Positions 9,186 to 18,738 of a DNA stretch of 64,000 nucleotides are shown one piece after another. The position numbers were made by a program, and so were the translations under genes. This stretch comes from Bog-532 sp963805255 (GTDB taxonomy: Bacteria > Actinomycetota > Actinomycetes > Streptosporangiales > Streptosporangiaceae): positions 62,001 through 126,000 of the forward strand of contig CAWDTK010000020.1 in assembly GCA_963805255.1 (NCBI GenBank). Direction: 5' to 3'. Each line of letters opens with the position of its first letter. The first letter of the stretch is position 1. The notes under the pieces were generated by a model. The model made no database searches, was not told the origin of the DNA, and saw only the letters and a list, made by a program, of their open reading frames with translations.

Positions 9186-9653
9186 AGGTGTCCCCCCTCG
9201 AACCGAGCCTTACCCTGACGCGAAACGCGGATCTGAGCCCGGCAAGCTCAGGTTATATCATAAAGTAATCATTTGATTTCTATCTGTAGCCGGAAGGTCC
9301 AGGGTCAGGATGCGCCCGGCGGGAGACCTCGCGCAAGGCGCAGAACCGGTGTCGCAGGCATGCCGCCGCCCGTGCGCGGCGATGAAATGGGTCATTCTGG
9401 ACGGCGCTCAGGGGGTACCCGCCTCCGTTGCCGGTACACCGCGCCGAGGCTAGGCTAACTACGCATCGTGGAGTACATTGAACTTTCCGTAATAAGATTG
9501 CCTGCCTTCTCCCGTCCTGAAGGGCGGGGCGCACCGGTCCGTGCGAACGCATTCCCGGCGCCCCGGGGGCTTGCAGTCGCTCTTTGCCACATGATCCATC
9601 TGCAGCTCCGGCGATTGGGGCGTCCGCAGCGCCGGCCAGGGGGGAGACTTGCC
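9186..9653. other. Intergenic region between divergent hybrid kinases
   Basis: A 468-base gene-free region carrying both promoters. It is AT-richer around 9250-9285 and 9475-9500. A hairpin, CCCGTCCT-GA-AGGGCGGG, lies at 9511-9528. It resembles end hairpins of IS200/IS605-type elements, but no transposase is near. No reliable -35/-10 pair could be chosen by eye. Confidence 0.5.
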
Positions 9654-11258
9654 GTGCAATTCGCGGATCACTTGCTGGTCGGGCTGCTCGAGGCGGCTCC
9701 GGACGCGGTGGTATGCGTGGACGCCGATGGCCGGATCGTGCTGGTGAACGCGCAGACCGAGCGGCTGTTCGGGTACGGGCGGGACGAGCTGACCGGCCAG
9801 CCGGTGGAAATCCTGGTCCCGGACGCGATCAAGGCGGCGCACCCGGCGCACCGGGCCGGGTACGTTGCCGATCCGCTGCCCAGGCAAATGGGCGCGGGGA
9901 TCGAGCTGGCCGGGCGCCGCCGCGATGGCAGCACGTTCCCGGCGGAGATCTCCCTGTCCGCCATCGACACGGGCGAGGGCATCCTGGTGTCGGCCGCGGT
10001 CCGCGACGTGACCGAGCGGCTGGAACTGCAGGCCGAGCGGGAGCGGCTGAAGACGCAGACCGAGCGGGACCGGCTGGAGCGCCAGCTGCACCAGTCGCAG
10101 CGCCTGGAAAGCCTGGGTCAGCTGGCCGGCGGGGTCGCGCACGACTTCAACAACCTGCTCGCCGTCATCTCCAACTACGCCGCGTTCGTCGCCGAGGAGC
10201 TGGCCAGCAAAGCACCACAGGACGAGTGGCAGTCCGCGCGCGAGGACATCCAGCAGATCGAGCGGGCTGCCGAGCGGGCCGCCGGGCTCACCCACCAGCT
10301 CCTGGCCTTCGCCCGCCGCGATGTCATCCAGCCACGCGCGCTGAACCTCAACGACGTGATCGAAAGAGTCCAGCAGTTGCTCGTCCGCACCCTGGGCGAG
10401 CACGTCGAACTATCCACCGACCTGACCGCCGGGCTGGGCCCGGTGCTGGCCGACCCGGGCCAGATCGAGCAGGTCCTGATCAACCTGGCCGTCAACGCCC
10501 GCGACGCGATGCCCGCTGGCGGAAAGCTGATGGTCGCCACCGCCAGCACGAACATCGACGCGGATCACTCAGCCAGCCGCGTCGGGCTCGGACCGGGCCG
10601 GTACGTCAGCCTGAAAGTCAGCGATACGGGCACCGGGATGCCGCAGGAAGTCATCGACCGGGCGTTCGAGCCGTTCTTCACCACCAAGGCCAAAGGCGAG
10701 GGAACGGGCCTGGGCCTGGCCACCGTGTACGGCATCATCACCCAGGCCGGCGGTTACGTGCAGATCTACTCAGAAACCGGCCTCGGCACCACCTTCACCA
10801 TCTTGCTGCCCGAGACCAGCCAGCCCGCCCAGGAGCCATCGCCGGGGCCGCAGGCAACCCGGGGTGGCGCCGGTGAGACCGTGCTCGTCGTCGAGGACGA
10901 GGCAGCGATGCGGGAGGTGACCCGCCGGATCCTGGCCCGCAACGGCTACCAGGTGATCACCGCCGTTAACGGGCTCAACGCCATCGAGGTCGCCGCCAGC
11001 CACCCCGGGGCCATCGACGTGCTGCTCACCGACGTCATCATGCCGCGGATGCTCGGCAAGGAGGCCGCCGACCGGATCCGCGCCCGTCACCCGGCCCTGA
11101 AAGTGCTGTTCATGTCCGGCTACGCCCAGGGAGTCCTGGATACCCAGGGTGTCCTCGAAGCCGGCGTCAACCTCATCGAAAAGCCGTTTACCGAAGCATC
11201 GCTGCTCGCCAAGCTACACGAGGTCATATCCAGCCCCAGCTCAACCGCGGTGGGCTGA
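9654..11258 (+). CDS. PAS hybrid histidine kinase with receiver
   Basis: Starts at GTG 9654 behind a GGGGGGAGA ribosome site. It has a PAS domain (about 3-120, LLEAAPDAVVCVDADGRIV) and a charged coiled coil (120-155). The H-box GGVAHDFNNLLAVIS follows, then HATPase_c with NLAVNARDAMPAGG, DTGTGM and GTGLGLATV. The C-terminal receiver has phospho-Asp in LLTDVIMPRM and EKPFT. Architecture and motifs match the divergent kinase next door. No membrane segment is seen. Immediately downstream lies the tail of a broken amidohydrolase gene. Confidence 0.92.
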   Translation: MQFADHLLVGLLEAAPDAVVCVDADGRIVLVNAQTERLFGYGRDELTGQPVEILVPDAIKAAHPAHRAGYVADPLPRQMGAGIELAGRRRDGSTFPAEISLSAIDTGEGILVSAAVRDVTERLELQAERERLKTQTERDRLERQLHQSQRLESLGQLAGGVAHDFNNLLAVISNYAAFVAEELASKAPQDEWQSAREDIQQIERAAERAAGLTHQLLAFARRDVIQPRALNLNDVIERVQQLLVRTLGEHVELSTDLTAGLGPVLADPGQIEQVLINLAVNARDAMPAGGKLMVATASTNIDADHSASRVGLGPGRYVSLKVSDTGTGMPQEVIDRAFEPFFTTKAKGEGTGLGLATVYGIITQAGGYVQIYSETGLGTTFTILLPETSQPAQEPSPGPQATRGGAGETVLVVEDEAAMREVTRRILARNGYQVITAVNGLNAIEVAASHPGAIDVLLTDVIMPRMLGKEAADRIRARHPALKVLFMSGYAQGVLDTQGVLEAGVNLIEKPFTEASLLAKLHEVISSPSSTAVG

Positions 11259-11262
11259 CCAC

Positions 11263-11495
11263 GGCAAGCTCGCCGACCTGGCGCTGTGGCGGATCGACGA
11301 CGCGCTGCACCCGACCATCGCCGACCCGGTCGCGGCGCTCGCCCGGGGCGCCCTGCCCCGCTCACGCTCCTGCTCGTCAACGGCCGGCCCGCCGTCATCG
11401 ACAGCCACCTGGCCGGCACCGGCGAGGACACCATCGCCGCCGAAGCCGTCACCCAGTCCCGCCGCCTCTACGACCGCCGCCAGCCGCCCGGACCG
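11263..11495 (+). pseudogene. C-terminal relic of an 8-oxoguanine deaminase-like amidohydrolase
   Basis: Just after the kinase stop, one frame reads GKLADLALWRIDDALHPTIA followed by DPVAALARGA, and a second frame continues LTLLLVNGRPAVIDSHLAGT then EDTIAAEAVTQSRRLY. Together these match the C-terminal end of amidohydrolases such as 8-oxoguanine/guanine deaminase, where a GxLADLALW strand is followed by a LLLVNGRPVV strand. The frame changes near 11350-11365, and the catalytic barrel is missing. It is a decayed 3' fragment, probably left when the kinase gene landed upstream. Confidence 0.6.
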
Positions 11496-11615
11496 GGCGC
11501 GATGCTATTTTCTCTGCCTACTGATCCATGTCAGAGCCGGCATAGCCGTCCGCGCCACTGAACGCGTGGCGGGCATCAGCTGAGACCATCTGGCATCGTC
11601 CCGCGAGGAGCTCGC

Positions 11616-12467
11616 ATGGTACACGGATATACGGCCAGCGCTGCGGACCTGGAGAAGGTGGCCCGCGCCAACGCATCGGGCAGGCAGCCCGTCGTCTTTG
11701 TCCACGGCCTGTGGCTGCTCGACAGCAGCTGGGACCACTGGGCCCAGTTCTTCGAGGAGGCGGGCTACGTGTCCGTCGCGCCGACCTGGCCCGACGATCC
11801 CCCCACCGTCGAAGAAGCGCGTGCCGACCCAGGCGTGTTCGCGGGCAAGGGTATCGGTGACATTGCCGCCTACCAGCAGACCATCGTGGAGAAGCTGGAC
11901 ACTGAGCCGGCCATTATCGGGCACTCCTTCGGCGGCCTGCTCGCGCAGATCCTGGCCGGCCGGGGGCTGTCCGCGGCCACGGTAGCCGTCGACCCGGCGC
12001 CGTCGCGCGGTGTCCTGCCCCTGCCGCCGGCCGCGATCAAGTCGTCGTCCGCGGTGCTGACCAACCCGGCCAACCGGCACCGGGCGGTAGCCCTGTCGTT
12101 TGAGCAGTTCCGCTACGGCTTCGGCAACGCCGTCAGCGAAGAGGAAGCCAGCCAACTGTACGAGCAGTATCACGTGGCGGGTTCGGGGATACCGATCTTC
12201 CAGGCCGCCTTCGCCAATTTCAATCCCCGGAGCGAGGCCAGGGCCGACAAGAAGGACCCGGACCGGGGGCCCATGCTGATCATCGGCGGCGAGAAGGATC
12301 ATCAGGTTCCCTGGGCCATCGCCAACGCGACCTACAAGGAGCAGCGGGAAAACCCGGGTGTCACGGAAATCACCGAGATCCCGGATCGCGGCCATTCGCT
12401 CACCATCGACAGCGGATGGCAGGAGGTCGCCCAGATCTGCCTCGATTTCATCCGCCGATTCGTCTAG
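11616..12467 (+). CDS. Alpha/beta hydrolase
   Basis: A 283-residue alpha/beta-hydrolase. It has an oxyanion strand VVFVHGLWLLDSSW, a nucleophile elbow GHSFGG with Ser near residue 106, an acid in GGEKDHQVP, and a late His in DRGHSLTI. Together these give a complete Ser-Asp-His triad. There is no signal peptide. The start ATG follows GAGGAG. It has no operon partner, so the substrate cannot be predicted. It is convergent with the class II aldolase gene. Confidence 0.9.
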   Translation: MVHGYTASAADLEKVARANASGRQPVVFVHGLWLLDSSWDHWAQFFEEAGYVSVAPTWPDDPPTVEEARADPGVFAGKGIGDIAAYQQTIVEKLDTEPAIIGHSFGGLLAQILAGRGLSAATVAVDPAPSRGVLPLPPAAIKSSSAVLTNPANRHRAVALSFEQFRYGFGNAVSEEEASQLYEQYHVAGSGIPIFQAAFANFNPRSEARADKKDPDRGPMLIIGGEKDHQVPWAIANATYKEQRENPGVTEITEIPDRGHSLTIDSGWQEVAQICLDFIRRFV

Positions 12468-12483
12468 CCGGGCGGACGGGCGA

Positions 12484-13125
12484 TCAGGGCGGAGGCTGCT
12501 GGCCGTAGCTGGCGAACTTGCGCACCACGCGGCCGATTTCGGCGGGCGGCAGCAGGCGCGGGGAACCGGCGGCGGCCGCCCGCAGGTACACGTCGCACAG
12601 CCATTCCAGGGATGTGCTGCGGGTGTACGCCGTGGCCAGGTCGGACCCGATGGTGACCGCGCCGTGGTTGGCCATCAGGCAGGCGGTACGCCCGCGCAGC
12701 GCGGCCACGACGTGCGCCGCGAGCTTGTCCGTGCCGTAGCTGGCGTAGGGTGCGACGGCCACCGGGCCGCCGAACGCCGCCACCTGATAGTGAATCGCCG
12801 GTATCTCATCCACCAGCGTGGAGACCGCGGTCGCGGCGGGGGAGTGGGTGTGCACGATCGCGCCTGCGCCGGTCGCCGCGTAGACGCGCAGGTGCAGCGG
12901 CAGCTCGCTGGCCGGCCGCAGCGGGGCCTCCACCGGTGAGCCGTCCAGCCGGTGCACCCCGACCAGTTCGGCCGTCAGCGCGGCGTAGTCAAGCCCGCTG
13001 GGCGTCACGGCCACCAGGTCGCCGTCGCGCGCACTCACGTTGCCAGCTGTCCCGGTCACCAGGCCGGCCGCGGTGAGCTGGCCACACACCGCGGCGATCT
13101 CCGCACGCCGCGCACCGAGCAGCAT
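12484..13125 (-). CDS. Class II aldolase/adducin family protein
   Basis: A 213-residue class II (zinc) aldolase fold. TGTAGNVSARDGD binds phosphate, and HTHSPAATAV supplies two zinc-binding His, with a third in MANHGAVTIGS. The family includes L-fuculose-phosphate aldolase and methylthioribulose-1-phosphate dehydratase (MtnB). It is divergent from mtnA with only about 30 bases between starts. The product is therefore probably the next enzyme on a ribulose-1-phosphate-type substrate: either MtnB, or the aldolase that splits 5-deoxyribulose 1-phosphate into DHAP and acetaldehyde. Sequence alone does not decide. Confidence 0.85.
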   Translation of the reverse strand: MLLGARRAEIAAVCGQLTAAGLVTGTAGNVSARDGDLVAVTPSGLDYAALTAELVGVHRLDGSPVEAPLRPASELPLHLRVYAATGAGAIVHTHSPAATAVSTLVDEIPAIHYQVAAFGGPVAVAPYASYGTDKLAAHVVAALRGRTACLMANHGAVTIGSDLATAYTRSTSLEWLCDVYLRAAAAGSPRLLPPAEIGRVVRKFASYGQQPPP

Positions 13126-13157
13126 CGCGCATCCCTTCCTCGGGTAGCTTCACTCGT

Positions 13158-14177
<1,020 letters not shown>

Positions 14178-14233
14178 GCCCGCCGCCGGGTCCGCCTGGG
14201 TCTCGCGCCGGCTCCGCCCGCCCCGCCCGGGCT

Positions 14234-16256
14234 CTAGGACGGCACTGAATAACTCGCGAACCCTGATGGGCGTGTTTTGCCGGCATCGTGTTCGATTCCC
14301 TGGGAGAATCGTGCCATGCAGGGGATGACGCGACCGGACCGGGACTTGTGGGACGCGGGCGAGGTCACCGGGCACTTGGTGCCGCCGGGCAGCGTGTTCG
14401 CGTTCCTGGCCGAGCACCGCACCGAGCTGTTCCCCGACAGCTTCACCGCGGACTTGTTCCCGTCGCGGACCGGGCGCCCGTCGCTGCCGGCGGACCTGGT
14501 CGGGTCGGTGCTAGTGCTCAAGGAGCTGTATGACCTGTCGGACACCCAGACCGCGGACGCGCTGAAGTTCGACATCCGGTGGAAGGTGGCCTGCGGCCGG
14601 TCGCTGCTGCAGATGAGCTTCGACCCGTCGGCGCTGGTGTACTGGCGCAAGCGCATCGCGAAGTCGAAGCGCCCGGACCGGGTGTTCGACGCGATGGCGG
14701 CGGTGATCGCGGAGACGGGGCTGCTGCGGGGCCGGCGGAAGCGGTGCGTGGACTCGACGGTTTTCGACGACGCGGTGGCCACGATGGATACTGTGTGCCA
14801 GCTGATGGCCGCGATGCGGAAAGTGGCGCGGGTGGTGCCCGGTGCCGCCGCGGTGATCGTCGGCGTGTGCCAGCTGGACTACTCCAGGCCGGGCAAGCCT
14901 GACATCGACTGGGACGACCCGGCTGCCAAGGAGCAGCTGGTATCGGATCTGGTGAATGACGCGCTGGCGGTGCTGGCGGAGCTCACCGGGGAGGGCGCGC
15001 CGGAGCGGGACGCCGCCGCGGCGGACGCGCTGGGCCTGCTGGCGCTGGTGGCGGGGCAGGACGTGGAGCCGGCTGGGGGGTCGGACGGGACGGACGGGCG
15101 GTGGCGGATCGCCCGGAAGGTCGCCCCGGACCGGGTGATCTCGACGGTGGACCGCGAGGCCCGGCACACCCGCAAGTGCAAGTCCAAGCGGCGCGACGGG
15201 TTCCGGGGGCATGTGGCCGCCGAGCCGGAGTCTGGGCTGATCACCGACTGCGAGATGACGATGGCCGCCGGGCCGGGCAGCACGGACGCGGAGAACGGCG
15301 TCAAGATGGCCTGCCGCGACCGGTTTCATGGTGACAGTGCGAGCGCCGGTGACGGCGGGGATGACGCTGCCAGCGCCGGGCAGGGCGCGGATGCCGGCCC
15401 TGCGGCGGCGCAGCCGGGGCCGGGCACGGCCGCCGGGCCGGAGCCTGAAGCGCATCCGGAACCGGGACCTGAGCCTCAGCCGGAACCGGAGCGGGAGGGC
15501 ACGGGTGAGCAAGGCCGGGCGGATGACCTGGAGGTTTACGGCGATTCCGCCTACGGCAGCGGGGAGGCCCGCGCCGCCTACCGCGACGCCGGGCATGACA
15601 CCGTCATCAAGCCGAAGCCGCTGCGGCCGGCCGTGCCCGGCGGGTTCACCCTCGACGACTTCACCATCAGCGAGGACGACGGCACGGTCACCTGCCCGGC
15701 CGGGATCACCCGGCCGATGAGCCCCGCCCGGACCGTGACCTTCGGCGCCGCGTGCGCGGGCTGCCCGCTGCGCGAGCGGTGCACCACCGCCAGGGATGGC
15801 CGCTCCATGACCATCCACCCGCACGAGGGCCTGCTGCGCGCCGCCCGCGCCCAGTCCCGGACGGCGGAATTCAGGCAGGCCTACCCCACCCGGTCAATGA
15901 TCGAGCGGGTCATCGCCTGGACCGCCACCCAGAACGGCCGCCGGGTCAAGCTCCGCTACATCGGCACCGCCAAAAACGACGCCTGGCTGCACAACCGGTG
16001 CGCCGCACTCAACCTGCGCACCCTGCTGCGGCACGGCCTGACCCGCTCCGGCGGGGCGTGGGTGCTGACCTGACCAGCCAGCACACCCCGGCCCGCCCTG
16101 GCGGCAGCCCCTGCGGCCCCCTCCGCGGTCTCTGCTGCCGCGCCGCAGCCGCCCGGCCCGCCGCGCGGCGGGCCAGCGGAAGGTTGCGGGCACCGGAGCC
16201 CGGCCAGCCGGCCACCAGGCCGTCCGCCCGATCCGGGTTGTTCAGTGGCGTCCTAG
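14234..16256 (+). mobile_element. IS1182-like insertion sequence
   Basis: A complete element of about 2.0 kb around one DDE transposase gene. The left end (14238-14253, GACGGCACTGAATAAC) and right end (16237-16252, GTTGTTCAGTGGCGTC) are imperfect inverted repeats, 14 of 16 matching. Each is bordered outside by CTAG (14234-14237 and 16253-16256), which is either a short target duplication or the outermost terminal bases. The element lies between mtnA and the BrkB-like gene and interrupts no recognisable gene. Confidence 0.8.
14316..16073 (+). CDS. IS1182 family transposase
   Basis: A 585-residue DDE transposase starting at ATG 14316 behind GGGAGA. It has an N-terminal DUF772-type region (SVLVLKELYDLSDTQTADAL), a first acidic motif CVDSTVFDDAV, a second YGDSAYGSGEAR and a C-terminal MIERVIAWTATQNGRRVKLR with the catalytic Glu. 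The TCPAG and CAGCPLRERC segments suggest a zinc-binding insertion. A low-complexity Pro/Glu-rich stretch (about residues 355-400) between catalytic motifs is unusual. The frame is intact, so the element may be active. Confidence 0.9.
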   Translation: MQGMTRPDRDLWDAGEVTGHLVPPGSVFAFLAEHRTELFPDSFTADLFPSRTGRPSLPADLVGSVLVLKELYDLSDTQTADALKFDIRWKVACGRSLLQMSFDPSALVYWRKRIAKSKRPDRVFDAMAAVIAETGLLRGRRKRCVDSTVFDDAVATMDTVCQLMAAMRKVARVVPGAAAVIVGVCQLDYSRPGKPDIDWDDPAAKEQLVSDLVNDALAVLAELTGEGAPERDAAAADALGLLALVAGQDVEPAGGSDGTDGRWRIARKVAPDRVISTVDREARHTRKCKSKRRDGFRGHVAAEPESGLITDCEMTMAAGPGSTDAENGVKMACRDRFHGDSASAGDGGDDAASAGQGADAGPAAAQPGPGTAAGPEPEAHPEPGPEPQPEPEREGTGEQGRADDLEVYGDSAYGSGEARAAYRDAGHDTVIKPKPLRPAVPGGFTLDDFTISEDDGTVTCPAGITRPMSPARTVTFGAACAGCPLRERCTTARDGRSMTIHPHEGLLRAARAQSRTAEFRQAYPTRSMIERVIAWTATQNGRRVKLRYIGTAKNDAWLHNRCAALNLRTLLRHGLTRSGGAWVLT

Positions 16257-16387
16257 GGCTGCCTGGCTTGCGATGGGACCCGTTAACCTCACCGCGGCCG
16301 GGGAGTTAGGCAGCACGGTGGCCGGGTAGACGCACGCCGTAAGCAATGCCGGGTGCGCAATCCGGAGACCACGACCGAGGAGGGGCC

Positions 16388-17485
16388 TTGAGGCTGTCGA
16401 GACGAGCAGCGTCTCCGCCGCGGGAAGAACAGCGGTCGGGAACCGGAACGACCCCGCCACCGGCAGGCACGCCGCCGGGAGAAGACCAGCGGGGCGAGGC
16501 CATCCCGCCGGTGCGGGACATGGAAGGCGGCCCGGGGAGCCCGCTGGAGATCAGCAAGACCGGCTGGCTGAACACCCTCAAGCGGACGGGCAAGAAGTTC
16601 TCCAGGGACCGCTGCTCCATGGCCGCGGGCAGCCTGGCCTACCACTGGTTCCTGGCTCTGTTCCCAGCCCTCATCGCGCTGCTGGGGCTGGTGAGCCTGC
16701 TCCACCTGGACACGACCCAGGTAGAAAACCTGGTCAAGGGCCTCAATAAGGCCCTACCGGGCAGCGCGTCGACGGTGTTCGACCAGGCAGTCGCCTCCGC
16801 GACCACCCACAAGTCCGGTTCCCTGGCCACAGTGATCGTCGGCATCCTCGTTGCCGTGTGGGCCGCGTCCGGCGGCATGGTGGCCCTGGAAACCGCGCTT
16901 GACGTCGCCTACGAAGTTCCCAGGAACGCGAAGTTCCTCAAGAAGAGGATCAAAGCCTTGATCCTCATGCTGTGCACCGTGGTGTTCGGCGGGATCGCCT
17001 CCGTCTTCATCGTTGAAGGTGGCCCGCTGGGAACCGGGATCGAATCGCACATGCCGGTGCACGGCACCGCGTTCCTCGTCGTGTGGAACATCGTGCGCTG
17101 GGCGGTCACGGTCATCTTGGTCTCGTTGCTGTTCTCCTGCTACTACTACGCCGGCCCCAACCGGGAGTCGCCGAAGTGGCAGTGGGTGAGCCCGGGCGGC
17201 GTCATCGGCACGGTCATCTTCCTGGCTGCCTCGCTGGGGTTCTCCTTCTACGTGGCGAAGCTGGGGAACGCCTCCTACACCAAGACCTACGGCGCGCTGG
17301 CCGGGGTGGTCCTCCTCATGTTCTGGCTGTACCTGGCGGGCATCGCGATCCTGCTCGGCGGTGAGATCAACGCCGAGACCGAACGCCAGGCCGCCGCGCA
17401 GGCCGGCCATCCCGGCGCCCGGGCCAGCGCCAGGACCGTCGAGGAGAGTTCCGCGTCCGCGAGCTCCAACCGCTCATCGGGCTAA
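16388..17485 (+). CDS. YihY/BrkB family membrane protein
   Basis: An integral membrane protein of the YihY/virulence-factor BrkB family. The charged N-terminal tail is followed by SMAAGSLAYHWFLALFPALI, the family signature, and about six hydrophobic helices. Conserved GSLATVIVGILVAVWAASGG and YGALAGVVLLMFWLYL segments are present. TTG at 16388 has an ideal GAGGAGGGG upstream, so I prefer it over the in-frame ATG at 16346. The Ser/Ala-rich tail overlaps the convergent NAD kinase stop by four bases. Transport or envelope roles are proposed for the family; none is proven here. Confidence 0.85.
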   Translation: MRLSRRAASPPREEQRSGTGTTPPPAGTPPGEDQRGEAIPPVRDMEGGPGSPLEISKTGWLNTLKRTGKKFSRDRCSMAAGSLAYHWFLALFPALIALLGLVSLLHLDTTQVENLVKGLNKALPGSASTVFDQAVASATTHKSGSLATVIVGILVAVWAASGGMVALETALDVAYEVPRNAKFLKKRIKALILMLCTVVFGGIASVFIVEGGPLGTGIESHMPVHGTAFLVVWNIVRWAVTVILVSLLFSCYYYAGPNRESPKWQWVSPGGVIGTVIFLAASLGFSFYVAKLGNASYTKTYGALAGVVLLMFWLYLAGIAILLGGEINAETERQAAAQAGHPGARASARTVEESSASASSNRSSG

Positions 17486-18429
17486 TAGTCCTGCGGCGAG
17501 GCCAGTTGCGCAGGGCCTTCGCCGTCGCGGTGCGTCAGCGGGTTGTTCAGTTGCACGGGGCCGCCGTCGCCGAAGGTCAGCGGGATCTCGGCCGAGTCGG
17601 TGAGCCGGAGCTTACGCCGCGCCCGCTGGTAGAACGTGGTGTGGCCGAGCCGGATGACCTGCGCGGCCGCCGGCCGGGCCCGCATCATCAGCTGGTCGCC
17701 GGGCTCGGCGTACCCCTCGACCAGGCCGTCGACCTCGATGGCCAGGCGGCCGCTGGCCGGCAGCATGTCCAGTTCCACCGTCTCGCCGACGGACAGCACG
17801 AAGCCGCGGTTGTAGGCCGAATGCGGGGCGGCGGGCGTCACCAGCAGGGCCTCGACGGCGGGCTGGACGATCGGGCCCCCGGCGGAGAAGCTGTACGCGG
17901 TCGAGCCGGTCGGGGTCGCGACGATCACGGCGTCCGCGGCGTAGCTGACGAACGGCTGGCCGCTGACGTTCACCGCGACGAGGGCCGAGGGGTTCCCGGG
18001 AACGCGGACCACCGCGACGTCGTTGAAGGCGGTGGCGGTCTGCCCGCCGAACGTGGCGTCGATCGCCAGCCGCGGCTCGATCGTGAACTCGCGGCCGTCG
18101 ATGGCGGAGAGGGCGTCAGGCAGGTCGGGCACGTCGACCTCGGCGAGAAAGCCCAGCTTGCCCAGGTTGACCCCGAGCACCGTGGCGCTCCCGCCGTCAG
18201 CCAGCCGCATCGCCCGCAGCATGGTCCCGTCGCCGCCCAGGCTCACGATCAGGTCGGCCCGCTGGCCCAGTTCCTTGTCGCTGACCGGCAGCGCCGCGCA
18301 GTTCAGCCGGTCGATCTCGTCCGCGATGCCGTAGACGGTGATGCTGCGCTGCCCCGCCCAGCCGAGCACCGCCTCGACGGCTTCCGCGGAGTCCCGCTGC
18401 GGATGCAGCACCAGTCCCACCGAATGCAT
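17482..18429 (-). CDS. nadK: NAD kinase
   Basis: A 315-residue ATP/polyphosphate-NAD kinase. It carries the GGDGT motif (LIVSLGGDGTMLRA), the NAD-binding AFNDVAVVR region and the TPTGSTAYSFSAGGPIV motif. It phosphorylates NAD to NADP in the cytosol. Actinobacterial NadK enzymes often accept inorganic polyphosphate, and a polyphosphate kinase gene lies about 300 bases away in divergent orientation. The C-terminus is some 20 residues longer than usual. ATG start with AAAGGCG upstream. Confidence 0.94.
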   Translation of the reverse strand: MHSVGLVLHPQRDSAEAVEAVLGWAGQRSITVYGIADEIDRLNCAALPVSDKELGQRADLIVSLGGDGTMLRAMRLADGGSATVLGVNLGKLGFLAEVDVPDLPDALSAIDGREFTIEPRLAIDATFGGQTATAFNDVAVVRVPGNPSALVAVNVSGQPFVSYAADAVIVATPTGSTAYSFSAGGPIVQPAVEALLVTPAAPHSAYNRGFVLSVGETVELDMLPASGRLAIEVDGLVEGYAEPGDQLMMRARPAAAQVIRLGHTTFYQRARRKLRLTDSAEIPLTFGDGGPVQLNNPLTHRDGEGPAQLASPQDY

Positions 18430-18738
18430 TCGGCGCCTTTCGCTTGTGTCGCTAATGTGCGGCTGCGGCGGGAGCTGCTATCACAGCCCGTACGCCTCAA
18501 CCACCGCGTCATGTTCGTCGGGCAACGCGAACGCCTCCTCGGGCAGCAGCCTGCCCGAGGAGTCTACCGAGCGGCGCCCGGGCGGCCGCGGGCCGCGCCA
18601 CGCGTCGCCCAGCCGGTCGCCCAGCCGGTCGCCCAGCGCGCCCTCCAGCCGGTCGTCCGAAGAAACAACGGGTGAAAACAACACCCGTAACCGCCACTGG
18701 GTCTTCGGTACCGGCCCCTCGTGTGATGAGCTGGTCTG
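18430..18738. other. Divergent nadK-ppk2 intergenic region
   Basis: A 309-base region between divergent nadK and ppk2. It holds three tandem 12-bp units of GTCGCCCAGCCG (18604-18639). A minus-strand frame ending at 18481 could encode a short peptide with EEAFALPDEHDAVVEAYGL at its end. That C-terminus looks protein-like, but I see no convincing start and do not call it as a gene. Confidence 0.4.

Noticed and set aside
9505..9530. IS200/IS605 end hairpin
   Set aside because: The hairpin resembles such ends, but there is no tnpA, tnpB or second end in the window, so it is only noted.
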